A stretch of DNA of 5,995 nucleotides from assembly GCA_050010115.1 (NCBI GenBank), contig JBEKLQ010000151.1, positions 1-5,995 on the forward strand, in the 5' to 3' direction. The notes beneath the pieces were generated by a model. The model had not been told where the DNA came from. It worked only from the letters and a program-made list of their open reading frames with translations, and did no database searches. Positions 1-5,119 of the stretch are shown piece after piece; the stretch's first letter is position 1, and each line of letters begins with the position of its first letter. The DNA comes from JAKACA01 sp050010115. GTDB taxonomy: Bacteria > Actinomycetota > Acidimicrobiia > Acidimicrobiales > Bog-793. Made by a program: the position numbers and the translations under genes.

Positions 1-115
1 TGCGTAACCATGTCCAGAAGACCGTCGGTAAGCCGTGTGCGGGAGAACCGCACGCACGGATTGAAAGGGGGATGGGGAACCGGGTCTGCGTTGCAGGCAC
101 CGCGCCCCTGACTAC
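1..115 (+). mobile_element. Group II intron 3' end (domains V and VI), partial
   Basis: The segment at about 30-62 folds as a group II intron domain V. It begins with the catalytic-triad AGC at 31-33. The lower helix CCGTG/CACGG and upper helix TGCGG/CCGCA are separated by a two-base CG bulge and capped by a GAGAA loop. Domain VI follows: GGGG near 68-71 can pair with CCCC at 105-108, and an inner hairpin forms from CTGC (86-89) and GCAG (93-96). The element ends in a pyrimidine/AC-rich tail (CTGACTAC) typical of a 3' splice site, so the intron boundary is near 115. The intron-encoded reverse transcriptase/maturase would lie off the left edge. The exact last base is uncertain by a few nucleotides. 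Confidence 0.8.
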
Positions 116-117
116 CA

Positions 118-408
118 ATGACGACCTTACCCGTAGCGGAGGCTCGGGCCCAGCTGTCGAGGCTGGTCGAGGAAGCCTCATCGACCCACGAGAGGTTCGA
201 GATCACTCGGAACGGTCAGAGGGTCGCCGTGCTCCTCGGCGCCGACGACTACGACGCCCTACGCGAGACGATCGCCGTGCTCGCCGACGCCGATCTCCTA
301 CGTGACCATCTAGTGGGTGTCGAGTCGTTGAACCAGAGTGACAGCCTCGACAGAGACGAACTCACCTCTGTCATGAGAGCCGCCGGCCGTCTTCCCGCCG
401 CTGAGTGA
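118..408 (+). CDS. Phd/YefM-family antitoxin
   Basis: This 96-residue protein has the length and layout of type II antitoxins of the Phd/YefM family. The N-terminal half (residues 1-50) carries the family pattern: MTTLPVAEARAQLSRLVEEA, then the FEITRNGQRVAVLL beta segment and GADDYDALRE. In the family this half dimerises and binds operator DNA. The acidic C-terminal half (about 51-96) would wrap and neutralise the toxin. The next gene overlaps its stop by 4 nt (GTGA at 405-408), the usual antitoxin-toxin coupling. The ATG at 118 fits the family start. No Shine-Dalgarno is visible before it, because the preceding bases belong to the end of a group II intron, so expression may depend on intron-derived or leaderless transcripts. 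The pair normally autorepresses, but no operator palindrome is seen directly upstream. Confidence 0.9.
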   Translation: MTTLPVAEARAQLSRLVEEASSTHERFEITRNGQRVAVLLGADDYDALRETIAVLADADLLRDHLVGVESLNQSDSLDRDELTSVMRAAGRLPAAE

Positions 409-680
409 GCGGCGAGCCCTACCGGCTACGGATCGCCCGGCCGGCCGCACGAGCGCTTGCTGAGGTATTGCCCGAGACGGTGGCCGTGGCGGTCTACGCG
501 TTCATCACCGGGCCTCTGCTGGACAACCCGCATCGGGTTGGAAAGCCGCTAGCGCCTCCGCTCGCGCCCGCCTGGTCGGCGAGGAGGGGGAGCTATCGGG
601 TGCTCTACCTCATCGACGACAACGCCCGCGAGGTTCAAGTCGCCGCCATTCGCCACCGGCGTGACGCGTACCGGAGATGA
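405..680 (+). CDS. RelE/ParE-superfamily toxin
   Basis: This 91-residue protein is a RelE-type toxin, in the family a ribosome-dependent mRNA interferase. Visible family features are the N-terminal YRLRIARPAARALAEVLPE helix region, the central NPHRVGKPL turn, the GSYRVLYLIDD strand pair (residues 62-72) and the basic C-terminus IRHRRDAYRR (82-91). R65 and the C-terminal R/Y residues sit where RelE enzymes keep their catalytic and mRNA-contact residues. The GTG start at 405 overlaps the antitoxin stop and has no ribosome binding site of its own, so translation is probably coupled. The reading frame is intact, so the pair is likely functional. RelE is preferred over ParE because of the RHRRDAYRR ending; this is a family-level call. 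Confidence 0.9.
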   Translation: MSGEPYRLRIARPAARALAEVLPETVAVAVYAFITGPLLDNPHRVGKPLAPPLAPAWSARRGSYRVLYLIDDNAREVQVAAIRHRRDAYRR

Positions 681-742
681 TCGAGCATTTCCAGCTGGGC
701 TCGGAGAGTGCGAGTGACGCCATCAGCGCTGTCAACGGCTAG
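677..742 (+). CDS. Possible 21-residue ORF overlapping the toxin stop
   Basis: An ATG at 677-679 overlaps the toxin TGA (ATGA) and opens a 21-codon frame ending at TAG 740-742, starting MIEHFQLGSESASDAISAVNG without its last residues repeated elsewhere. Overlapping start/stop pairs are typical of coupled genes, and the composition is protein-like. It may equally be the tail of a lost gene or chance. No family is recognised. Confidence 0.2.
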   Translation: MIEHFQLGSESASDAISAVNG

Positions 743-757
743 GAGGACACCATCCGC

Positions 758-876
758 GTGACCCGGCGTGACCCAAACGTGACCCAACGGTGGGTCACAG
801 AGGGGTTCTAGGGGTCACTACCGGTCACTCAGAAATGGCCTGTGACCTGGACTTACGTCAAAATCTGCTGGTGACC
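758..876. repeat. Cluster of eight GTGACC(C)/GGGTCAC motifs
   Basis: GTGACCC occurs at 758-764, 768-774 and 779-785 in direct orientation. It is inverted at 792-798 (GGGTCAC), 812-818 (GGGTCAC) and 823-828 (GGTCAC), and direct again at 842-847 and 871-876 (GTGACC). The first three starts are 10 and 11 nt apart, and 812 to 823 is again 11 nt, about one helical turn. The cluster lies between the toxin gene and a tRNA-derived att-like core. Such arrays serve as integrase arm-type sites, iterons or repressor operators. The position beside the att core favours arm sites, but this is inference. Confidence 0.75.
779..798. promoter_or_regulatory. Perfect inverted repeat, candidate operator or recombinase site
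   Basis: Two 8-nt arms, GTGACCCA and TGGGTCAC, are exact reverse complements separated by ACGG. It is the most symmetric part of the GTGACC cluster, and the flanking motifs share its half-site. No T-tract follows, so it does not look like a rho-independent terminator. A dimeric DNA-binding protein site is more likely. Confidence 0.5.
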
Positions 877-893
877 GAAATGGCCCCCACGGC

Positions 894-937
894 ACTCATA
901 ATCCTTCGGTCGCAGGTTCTAACCCTGCCGGCCCACC
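894..937 (+). other. tRNA-Met(CAU)-like 3' half, att-like scar (copy A)
   Basis: The segment reads as the 3' half of a tRNA. It has an anticodon loop CTCATAA with CAU anticodon, TCCTT as the 3' anticodon-stem strand, and a variable region. The T-arm is GCAGG-TTCTAAC-CCTGC, a perfect 5-bp stem with a loop one base away from TTCGAAC. An acceptor-like CGGCCC-ACC end follows, lacking one G compared with CGGGCCC. No D-arm or 5' acceptor strand lies upstream, so it is not a functional tRNA gene. Such 3' halves are left when an integrative element inserts into a tRNA gene. It matches copy B (3803-3848) at 34 of 38 positions across its core. Confidence 0.8.
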
Positions 938-1209
938 GCGTCGGTGCTGAAGCGCAGTCGGACTGCGATCGCAGGGAGACATTAGCCCGGATTCTTCAGT
1001 AGCAGCCTGAGGTTCACGCCCGCGAATCCACGAAAACGCTGTCCCCGCAAGGGGACGCTGTTGGGAGCCCAGACTAGCCCGGGATGAATGCCGACTTCAG
1101 GTGACGAGCAGCACGCTGAGTCGTCACTTGAGCCGGCTGATTCACCTCTGCTGTGATCCAGGGAGTCCCCGAGCGATCGACGCCGTGCACCTGAGGAGCG
1201 ACGCAGCCG
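938..1209. other. No convincing gene; small palindromes
   Basis: No reading frame here shows family-like features. CGCAGTC-G-GACTGCG (953-967) overlaps the palindrome CTGCGATCGCAG (963-974). GTCCCC-GCAA-GGGGAC (1041-1056) is a perfect 6-bp hairpin bounded by direct copies of ACGCTGT. These may be leftover recombination or protein-binding sites; no function can be assigned. Confidence 0.4.
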
Positions 1210-1431
1210 ATGGTCGGGTCGGGACCGGGTGTTCAGTCCGCGTGGACCGTGCCGCACCTCGCTCGCGCCTTACCGGAGCCCGCTCCACCTATGGACCCAT
1301 TGCTAGCGACGCTCGTCGGCGCGGGCTTGGTGACGAGCATTGAGTGGCCCCGCCCCGGGTCTCCCCAACGCACATACAAGCTGGCGCGGGTCCAGCGGTT
1401 GGTGGCGGGACGCGCTCCAGGCGGCCGCTAG
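1210..1431 (+). pseudogene. Winged-helix-like C-terminal remnant
   Basis: The frame opening at ATG 1210 encodes 73 residues. Its central part resembles the second half of a winged-helix DNA-binding domain: a helix LLATLVGAGLVTSIEW followed by the wing-like RPGSPQRTYKLARV. The pattern 'leucine-rich helix, GLV, basic wing, RTYKL' is common in ArsR/PadR-like regulators and in wHTH tails of replication proteins. The piece is shorter than a full domain. The first residues (GSGPGVQS) look like non-coding sequence in frame, and an in-frame stop lies just upstream. I see no ribosome binding site. It is best read as the end of a lost regulator or replication gene inside the island. Low certainty. Confidence 0.3.
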
Positions 1432-1492
1432 TAACTCACTCGGGTGACCGACCGTCAGGTCAAGAGTGCCGAGTACCGAGAGCCGTTCCTGA

Positions 1493-2167
1493 TTATAGAC
1501 TTGGATTGCTCATAGGGCGGGGCTTTAATGCTTCATATACAGTTGTGAGCAATTGGCTGGCTTCATCCTTCCTGCCAGTAAGCCAAAGTCGCTTTCTTAC
1601 TATTTTTGATCTCGCCTCCACCAGATAAAGGATACCTTTGCTGATGTTTGTTGTTATGTCTTTTATCAATGCATCAGTATATTCATTATAAAGGACAATC
1701 GTTTCTTCCTCCCTGTGGGCGCGCCATAGCATGCATGTCGCAGCTCTGGCAGCATCTTCCGCGGCAGCTAAACGGTCCAGGTTCTCCATGCGTCTTCTGG
1801 CGAGAGCCACAATTTGATCAATATTATCTGTTCCATTGAAGAACTGTCCTACTTTTCTAGAAGCGGCTAAGGAATCGAAGGCGCTTCTAAAGGCTGAACT
1901 CTCTAATAGGAGCGGTGCAGCATGTAGAATGAATCCTGACTCCCTGCGAAATTGTCCCAACTCCGCCCGTGCCTCAATTGCTTCTCGTGTCCTGTGTCTG
2001 CTATCGAACGCCTCGATTGCAAACGTGTACTGCTCTTCAGTCCTTTCGATAAGGAAGCTGCCATTTACAGTATCTGTAGCCCTCCGTGAGAGCTTTGCAA
2101 CTTTTCTGGCGTGCGCCAGCAGCCCTTCAGGGCGTGGATCGGGTTGTCCCAGTCGTCCGTTGCCCAT
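1493..2167 (-). CDS. Hypothetical helical protein, AT-richer cargo gene
   Basis: This intact 224-residue frame starts at ATG 2167-2165, preceded by GGGGA about nine bases upstream as a ribosome binding site, and ends in TAA at 1495-1493. I do not recognise a family. The protein looks soluble and mostly alpha-helical, with charged stretches such as RHRTREAIEARAELGQFRRE and LARRRMENLDRLAAAEDAAR and no signal peptide or membrane segment. Its DNA is clearly richer in A+T than its surroundings (about one third G+C around 1621-1680), including codons unusual for a high-GC host. That points to recent transfer from another lineage. It sits alone between two tRNA-derived scars, so it is a cargo gene of the presumed island. 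A defence or stress role would fit the setting, but nothing in the sequence proves it. Confidence 0.75.
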   Translation of the reverse strand: MGNGRLGQPDPRPEGLLAHARKVAKLSRRATDTVNGSFLIERTEEQYTFAIEAFDSRHRTREAIEARAELGQFRRESGFILHAAPLLLESSAFRSAFDSLAASRKVGQFFNGTDNIDQIVALARRRMENLDRLAAAEDAARAATCMLWRAHREEETIVLYNEYTDALIKDITTNISKGILYLVEARSKIVRKRLWLTGRKDEASQLLTTVYEALKPRPMSNPSL

Positions 2168-2540
2168 ATTGAATCATCCCCAAATATCAAGGGCTTCCCG
2201 GATGGAATCCCACGAGGGATCCCTTCCGGCTCTCGTGTCGATCGTCAAGGCAGTCTCCCTTCGGGGCTTTGTCCGTCCGTGTTGTAATGCGCACCCACGC
2301 GGGCAACAGTCCAGGTCAGCGGCGCAAAATCGTTCTAGATGCTACAACACGTTACCCGGATGGTGGGCTAGCCCCGATCCTCCGTGAGCACAGAAGTTGG
2401 AGGTGATGCCCAGAAGCTGATCTGACAACGACAAGCTTGTCGTCGGCTGACGGGGTGCAGGTCCGGTCCGAGTAGCTGCCAGGAGGCCCGGTAGCAGACT
2501 GGCGGCTCGGTCCGGAAACGGTCCGGGTCGAAGCCCAGTG
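2168..2540. other. Gene-free stretch with inverted repeats
   Basis: No gene is supported here. A 9-bp inverted repeat CGTGTTGTA (2278-2286) / TACAACACG (2343-2351) brackets 56 nt. ACGACAAGCTTGTCGT (2428-2443) is a perfect 16-bp palindrome. GGTCCG occurs at 2465, 2509 and 2520, and CCGAG...GCCAG near 2468-2482 can pair with CTGGC...CTCGG near 2499-2510. This could be an end of a lost mobile element or a structured RNA. The region also contains the point where the RCC1 gene loses its C-terminus. Confidence 0.4.
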
Positions 2541-3098
2541 TCAAAGGCACGGCAGCGACACGGGGACCGGTGACGAGCCAGCCGCCGTGGTCCCGTTGCC
2601 CAGCTGGCCAAAATCGTTATTACCCCAAGCATAGAGGTTGCCGTCCGAGCCGATGGCGTGTCCTGTCATCATCCCTGCCGAGATAGCGGTCGGGGTTACG
2701 CCGCCCGGAAGCGAGATGGGAATCGGAGTATTGCTGCAGGGACCGTACGGTCCCGGGCACTCGGCTCCAGCGTTCGGAGCCGATCCCAATTCCCCGTCAC
2801 CCCCATAGCCCCAGCCGTACAGAACGCCGTCCGGGTCAAGCACATACGCATGACGCCCTCCGGCGGCCACCGATACTGCGCTAGCTCCATCGGGGAGTTG
2901 GATCTGCGCGGGAGTCGGCGTATAGGAGTCAGTGCCATTGCCGAGCTGGCCGTTGCCGTTGCTGCCCCAGGCAAGAACTGGCGAGGATGTCGAGCTGCCT
3001 GCAGCGCTCTTGCTGTTCGAAGAGGCAACAGCGAGGCTTGCAATCGCTAGGCCAACAACGAAGAAGACTGTCGCTCCGAGCACACCGACAAACCCCAT
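2541..3098 (-). pseudogene. RCC1-repeat protein with N-terminal signal/anchor, C-terminally truncated
   Basis: From ATG 3098-3096 the frame encodes 185 residues. Residues 1-27 form a hydrophobic segment (MGFVGVLGATVFFVVGLAIA and on), either a signal peptide or a membrane anchor, followed by a Ser-rich linker. RCC1 repeats follow with the hallmark WGSNGNGQLGNGT at about 44, a second repeat opening YGWGYGGDGELG, and a third opening YAWGNNDFGQLGNGT. RCC1 domains normally close a seven-bladed propeller with five or more repeats. Here the third repeat breaks at PVPVSLPCL and stops, exactly where 'SLPGGV' would be expected from the preceding repeat. I infer truncation by rearrangement near 2550. 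The start was chosen because GGGAAG lies about six bases upstream and the signal segment begins there; an in-frame ATG at 3170 would add 24 unlikely residues. Bacterial RCC1 proteins are usually extracellular. Confidence 0.75.
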
Positions 3099-3099
3099 G

Positions 3100-3321
3100 T
3101 CAGGCTTCCCGCGGGTAGCCGTCGCCCTGGTGAGCGCGCAGCAGGTCGACCGCTCGGCGCTTCTCAGCATCGAGTTCTCGATTCCGGCTCCTCATGTCAG
3201 GCCGACTCTCGATGCCCAGATGCACGAGCCCGTGCTTGCGTTGCACCGTGGCCTTGTCAACGCTGAGGCCCTCAAGCTCATCCCGCTCTCCGTCCTCTCG
3301 CGATGCGCGTCGTTCATTGAC
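3100..3321 (-). pseudogene. Coding fragment upstream of the RCC1 gene, family unknown
   Basis: A minus-strand frame opens after TAA 3324-3322 and ends in TGA 3102-3100, one base before the RCC1 start codon. It encodes about 73 charged residues that look like real protein, including LSVDKATVQRKHGLVHLGIE and RNRELDAEKRRAVDLLRAHQ, ending GDGYPREA. There is no ATG near the beginning; GTG 3246-3244 and an internal ATG are the only likely starts. The abrupt N-terminus suggests the gene was truncated on that side. The one-base gap to the RCC1 start suggests the two were once co-transcribed. I do not recognise a family. Confidence 0.35.
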
Positions 3322-3324
3322 TTA

Positions 3325-3802
3325 TCGGCGCGTGGGGGCCGGAACTCAAGCAAGCCGTCATCGAGGCTGATGAACGCGGCCGAGTCGCTCCGGCTCCAAG
3401 GAAGCCTGCGAGGTCGGTCAACGAGCAGCAAACGTGCGCTCCACCGCGCTCAAGTCGCCCGGCGGAAGGTGGCTGAACTCGCGTCGCTCGCCACCTAATG
3501 GCCTGCTTGCCCCCCTAAGCCCAGGCCAGCCGCTCCCCGATCGGGTCTTCAGCGAGACTGATCCTGAGCCATCGGCAGATGCGCGCTGTCCTCGGCGGCC
3601 ACGTTCCGGATCTCTCCGTCCCGGCATCGCCGATGAGGTTGCGGAGATTGCCGCTTGCGATGGTCGCGTCCCAACAATTGCCTTGCAGCTCGTCGCACCC
3701 GGTTGCAGCCAGTTCGGTGCAGGTGGCGCTTCGCTCCCGATGACCTGCGAGGACGCTACCCGCCGCCATTCTGTGCAGAGGGCGACGTTTTCCCTGGCCG
3801 GG
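3325..3802. other. Gene-poor stretch, likely decayed coding sequence
   Basis: Frames are open on both strands, as expected in high-GC DNA, but none gives a recognisable protein. The most protein-like pieces are plus-strand LIGAWGPELKQAVIEADERG near 3320-3380 and a minus-strand stretch ending RISLAEDPIGERLAWA at about 3515. Neither has a plausible start or a family match. I treat the stretch as eroded sequence between island fragments. Confidence 0.35.
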
Positions 3803-3848
3803 ACTCATAGTCCTTCGGTCGTAGGCTCGAACCCTGCCGGGCCGACTA
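3803..3848 (+). other. tRNA-Met(CAU)-like 3' half, att-like scar (copy B)
   Basis: Same layout as copy A: CTCATAG anticodon loop with CAU, TCCTT stem strand, T-arm GTAGG-CTCGAAC-CCTGC, acceptor strand CGGGCCG, discriminator A, then CTA where CCA would be expected. No D-arm or 5' half lies upstream. The orientation is the same as copy A, and the core differs at four positions (901/3810, 913/3822, 917/3826, 920/3829). It may mark the far end of an integrated element or of an older one in a tandem array. Confidence 0.8.
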
Positions 3849-4126
3849 AAAGTCTTGCTCAAAGGGGTTGTCCCAGACCGCCCGATCAGCACGGTTCCGG
3901 ACGTCCCAACAATGTTGACCGCGGGCCCGGCCATCAGGTGCATCAGGCGCCGACGCTAGATGCTCGAGGAATCGGGGCTCGGCACCCTCGACGTAGTCCA
4001 ACGCCCACAGCGCCCTCGCCTCGGCGACGCGTTCCTCGGCTCGCGAAGCTTCTAGTAAAACGGTCCTCGCGGGTCCCCGATGATACGATCGACCACGGCT
4101 TAGTACTCGGCTGACGCATCGCGAGG
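3846..4126 (-). pseudogene. Decayed coding remnant, family unknown
   Basis: On the minus strand, frame one reads AQQAPRDASAEY-stop-AVVDRIIGDPRGPFY-stop at about 4136-4063. A shifted frame continues VLLEASRAEERVAEARALWA, then LDYVEGAEPRFLEHLASAPD (about 4057-3940), and stays open to TAG 3848-3846. Both pieces have strong protein-like composition and G-rich first codon positions. They join naturally with one frameshift, plus a TAA that could have been a TTA codon. I infer a former gene with at least two inactivating changes. The last ~30 residues run towards the tRNA scar and may not be coding. The family is not recognised. Confidence 0.35.
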
Positions 4127-4176
4127 AGCTTGCTGGGCGCCGCGCGCCTTGTTAGAAAAGGTTCACGATGGTCTGG

Positions 4177-4899
4177 TCAGGATACGCCGTCGACGGGCCG
4201 GCGACTGTCCTCGGCGTCGAAGGTCAGCCGATCGACGATCGCCGCGACAAGGCGAGTGTCTCCGACGACAGAACCCCCTTTTGGAGAACGGCAGATTCGA
4301 CGCCACGGCGACCGAGGCTCTTCTCAGGGTCTGGAACAGCAGCTCCGATCCGCGGGTGTCGAGCTTTACGTGGCCGAGCTCGTCAAGGCATAAGAGGTCG
4401 AGGCGCCCGTAGCGGGTGACGATGCGGCTGAGCCTTCGCTCGTCGGCTGCCTCGATGAGCTCGTTCACGAGTTGGGCGGCTGTGACGTAGCGGACTCGGC
4501 GCCCCTGCTCGCAACCGGCCATGGCGAGCTCGATCAACAGATGGGACTTGCCCGTGCCGGAGTTGTCAAGCTGCACGACGGGATCGCCAGCGGAGAGGTA
4601 GCCAGGGCTCGCCAGAATAGAGATCGTGGCCGAGTTGATCGTGGTCACACTGAGGTCGAAGTCCGCCGGTCGCTTGACGCGCGGGAAATGAGTTTCTGTG
4701 ATCCGACGCAGGCGTCGCTTCTCGCTTCGCTCGTCGGTCTCAGCTGCCAGCACCTCGGCGAGATAGGCGAGGTAGCTCATTTGCGAGTGCTGGGCCACCT
4801 TGGCGAGGCGCCTGCATCCGAGCGCACGACGGGCAGCCGCAGTTCGCGTGTCGCTGCCCCGATGGCGGCGAGGGCGGTGGTGTCGGTCATCCTCGTCAT
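4177..4899 (-). pseudogene. istB: IS21-family istB helper ATPase, frameshifted
   Basis: The gene starts at ATG 4899-4897 after a strong GGAGGAGAGG site. IstB is the AAA+ ATPase that assists the IS21 transposase. The first frame gives MTRMTDTTALAAIGAATREL and RLPVVRSDAG. One base is lost near 4810, and a second frame resumes RLAKVAQHSQMSYLAYLAEV. The middle holds the P-loop region VVQLDNSGTGKSHLLIELA, then YVTAAQLVNELIEAADERR and the Walker B segment RLDLLCLDELGHVKLDTRG. The Walker A reads DNSGTGKS where the family has GDSGTGKS, so its first glycine is replaced. About five residues (TEREE in relatives) are missing after LLFQTL. A second frameshift in the A4G5 run at 4274-4282 is needed to recover DTRLVAAIVDRLTFDA. 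The normal C-terminus is replaced by a short tail to TGA 4179-4177. Confidence 0.85.
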
Positions 4900-5100
4900 G
4901 TCCTCTCCTCCAGGAGGTTGTCGCACTCGGAGACGCTTGGTACCGGGTGATCGAAGCGGGAGAGGGCAGCGTCGATCGGCACGACGAGTGCGACCGGTGG
5001 TGTCATCGAACGGCGTGCCTCGGAGAAGAACTCGTCGTGGGTGGGCGAGAAGGCACCAGACGCCCGGGCTTGGTAGAGAGCGGTGGCGCCGAGAAAGGTA
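4896..5100 (-). pseudogene. istA: IS21-family istA transposase, C-terminal scrap
   Basis: Reading leftwards from about 5100, one frame gives FLGATALYQARASGAFSPTH, then DEFFSEARRSM, and ends RFDHPVPSVSECDNLLEERT before TGA 4898-4896. This resembles the C-terminal region of actinobacterial IstA proteins, with ALYxARASGAFTPTH and a final PxPSVxxYDxLL motif. The two motifs are much closer together than in full-length relatives, suggesting an internal deletion. The stop overlaps the istB start as ATGA, the coupling normal for istA-istB. The N-terminal catalytic part is absent, with the cut edge near 5100. The identification rests on remembered family motifs. Confidence 0.6.
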
Positions 5101-5119
5101 CCGATCGTAGAGTGCCACC

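Noticed and set aside
779..798. Rho-independent terminator for the toxin-antitoxin operon
   Set aside because: The hairpin is not followed by a T-tract, and its half-sites recur nearby as isolated motifs, which fits protein binding better.
758..876. CRISPR array
   Set aside because: Repeats are only 6-7 nt, in both orientations, without regular spacers.
894..937. A functional tRNA-Met gene
   Set aside because: No D-arm or 5' acceptor strand exists upstream, the T-loop is altered and one acceptor base is missing.
2278..2351. Integron attC site
   Set aside because: An inverted repeat is present but the conserved RYYYAAC and GTTRRRY ends are not.
1836..2387. Plus-strand frame of 183 codons
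   Set aside because: It is antisense to the AT-rich minus-strand gene, which has a good ribosome binding site and more natural composition.
2932..3498. Plus-strand frame of 188 codons
   Set aside because: Its first part is antisense to the RCC1 repeats and its second to the charged fragment; no family features of its own.
938..3802. Integrase or recombinase gene expected between the two tRNA scars
   Set aside because: I looked for tyrosine and serine recombinase motifs on both strands and saw none.
3434..4114. Long plus-strand frame of 226 codons
   Set aside because: It reads straight through the tRNA scar (giving VVGSNPAGPT, a usual artefact of translating tRNA 3' halves), has no ribosome binding site and opposes more protein-like minus-strand pieces.
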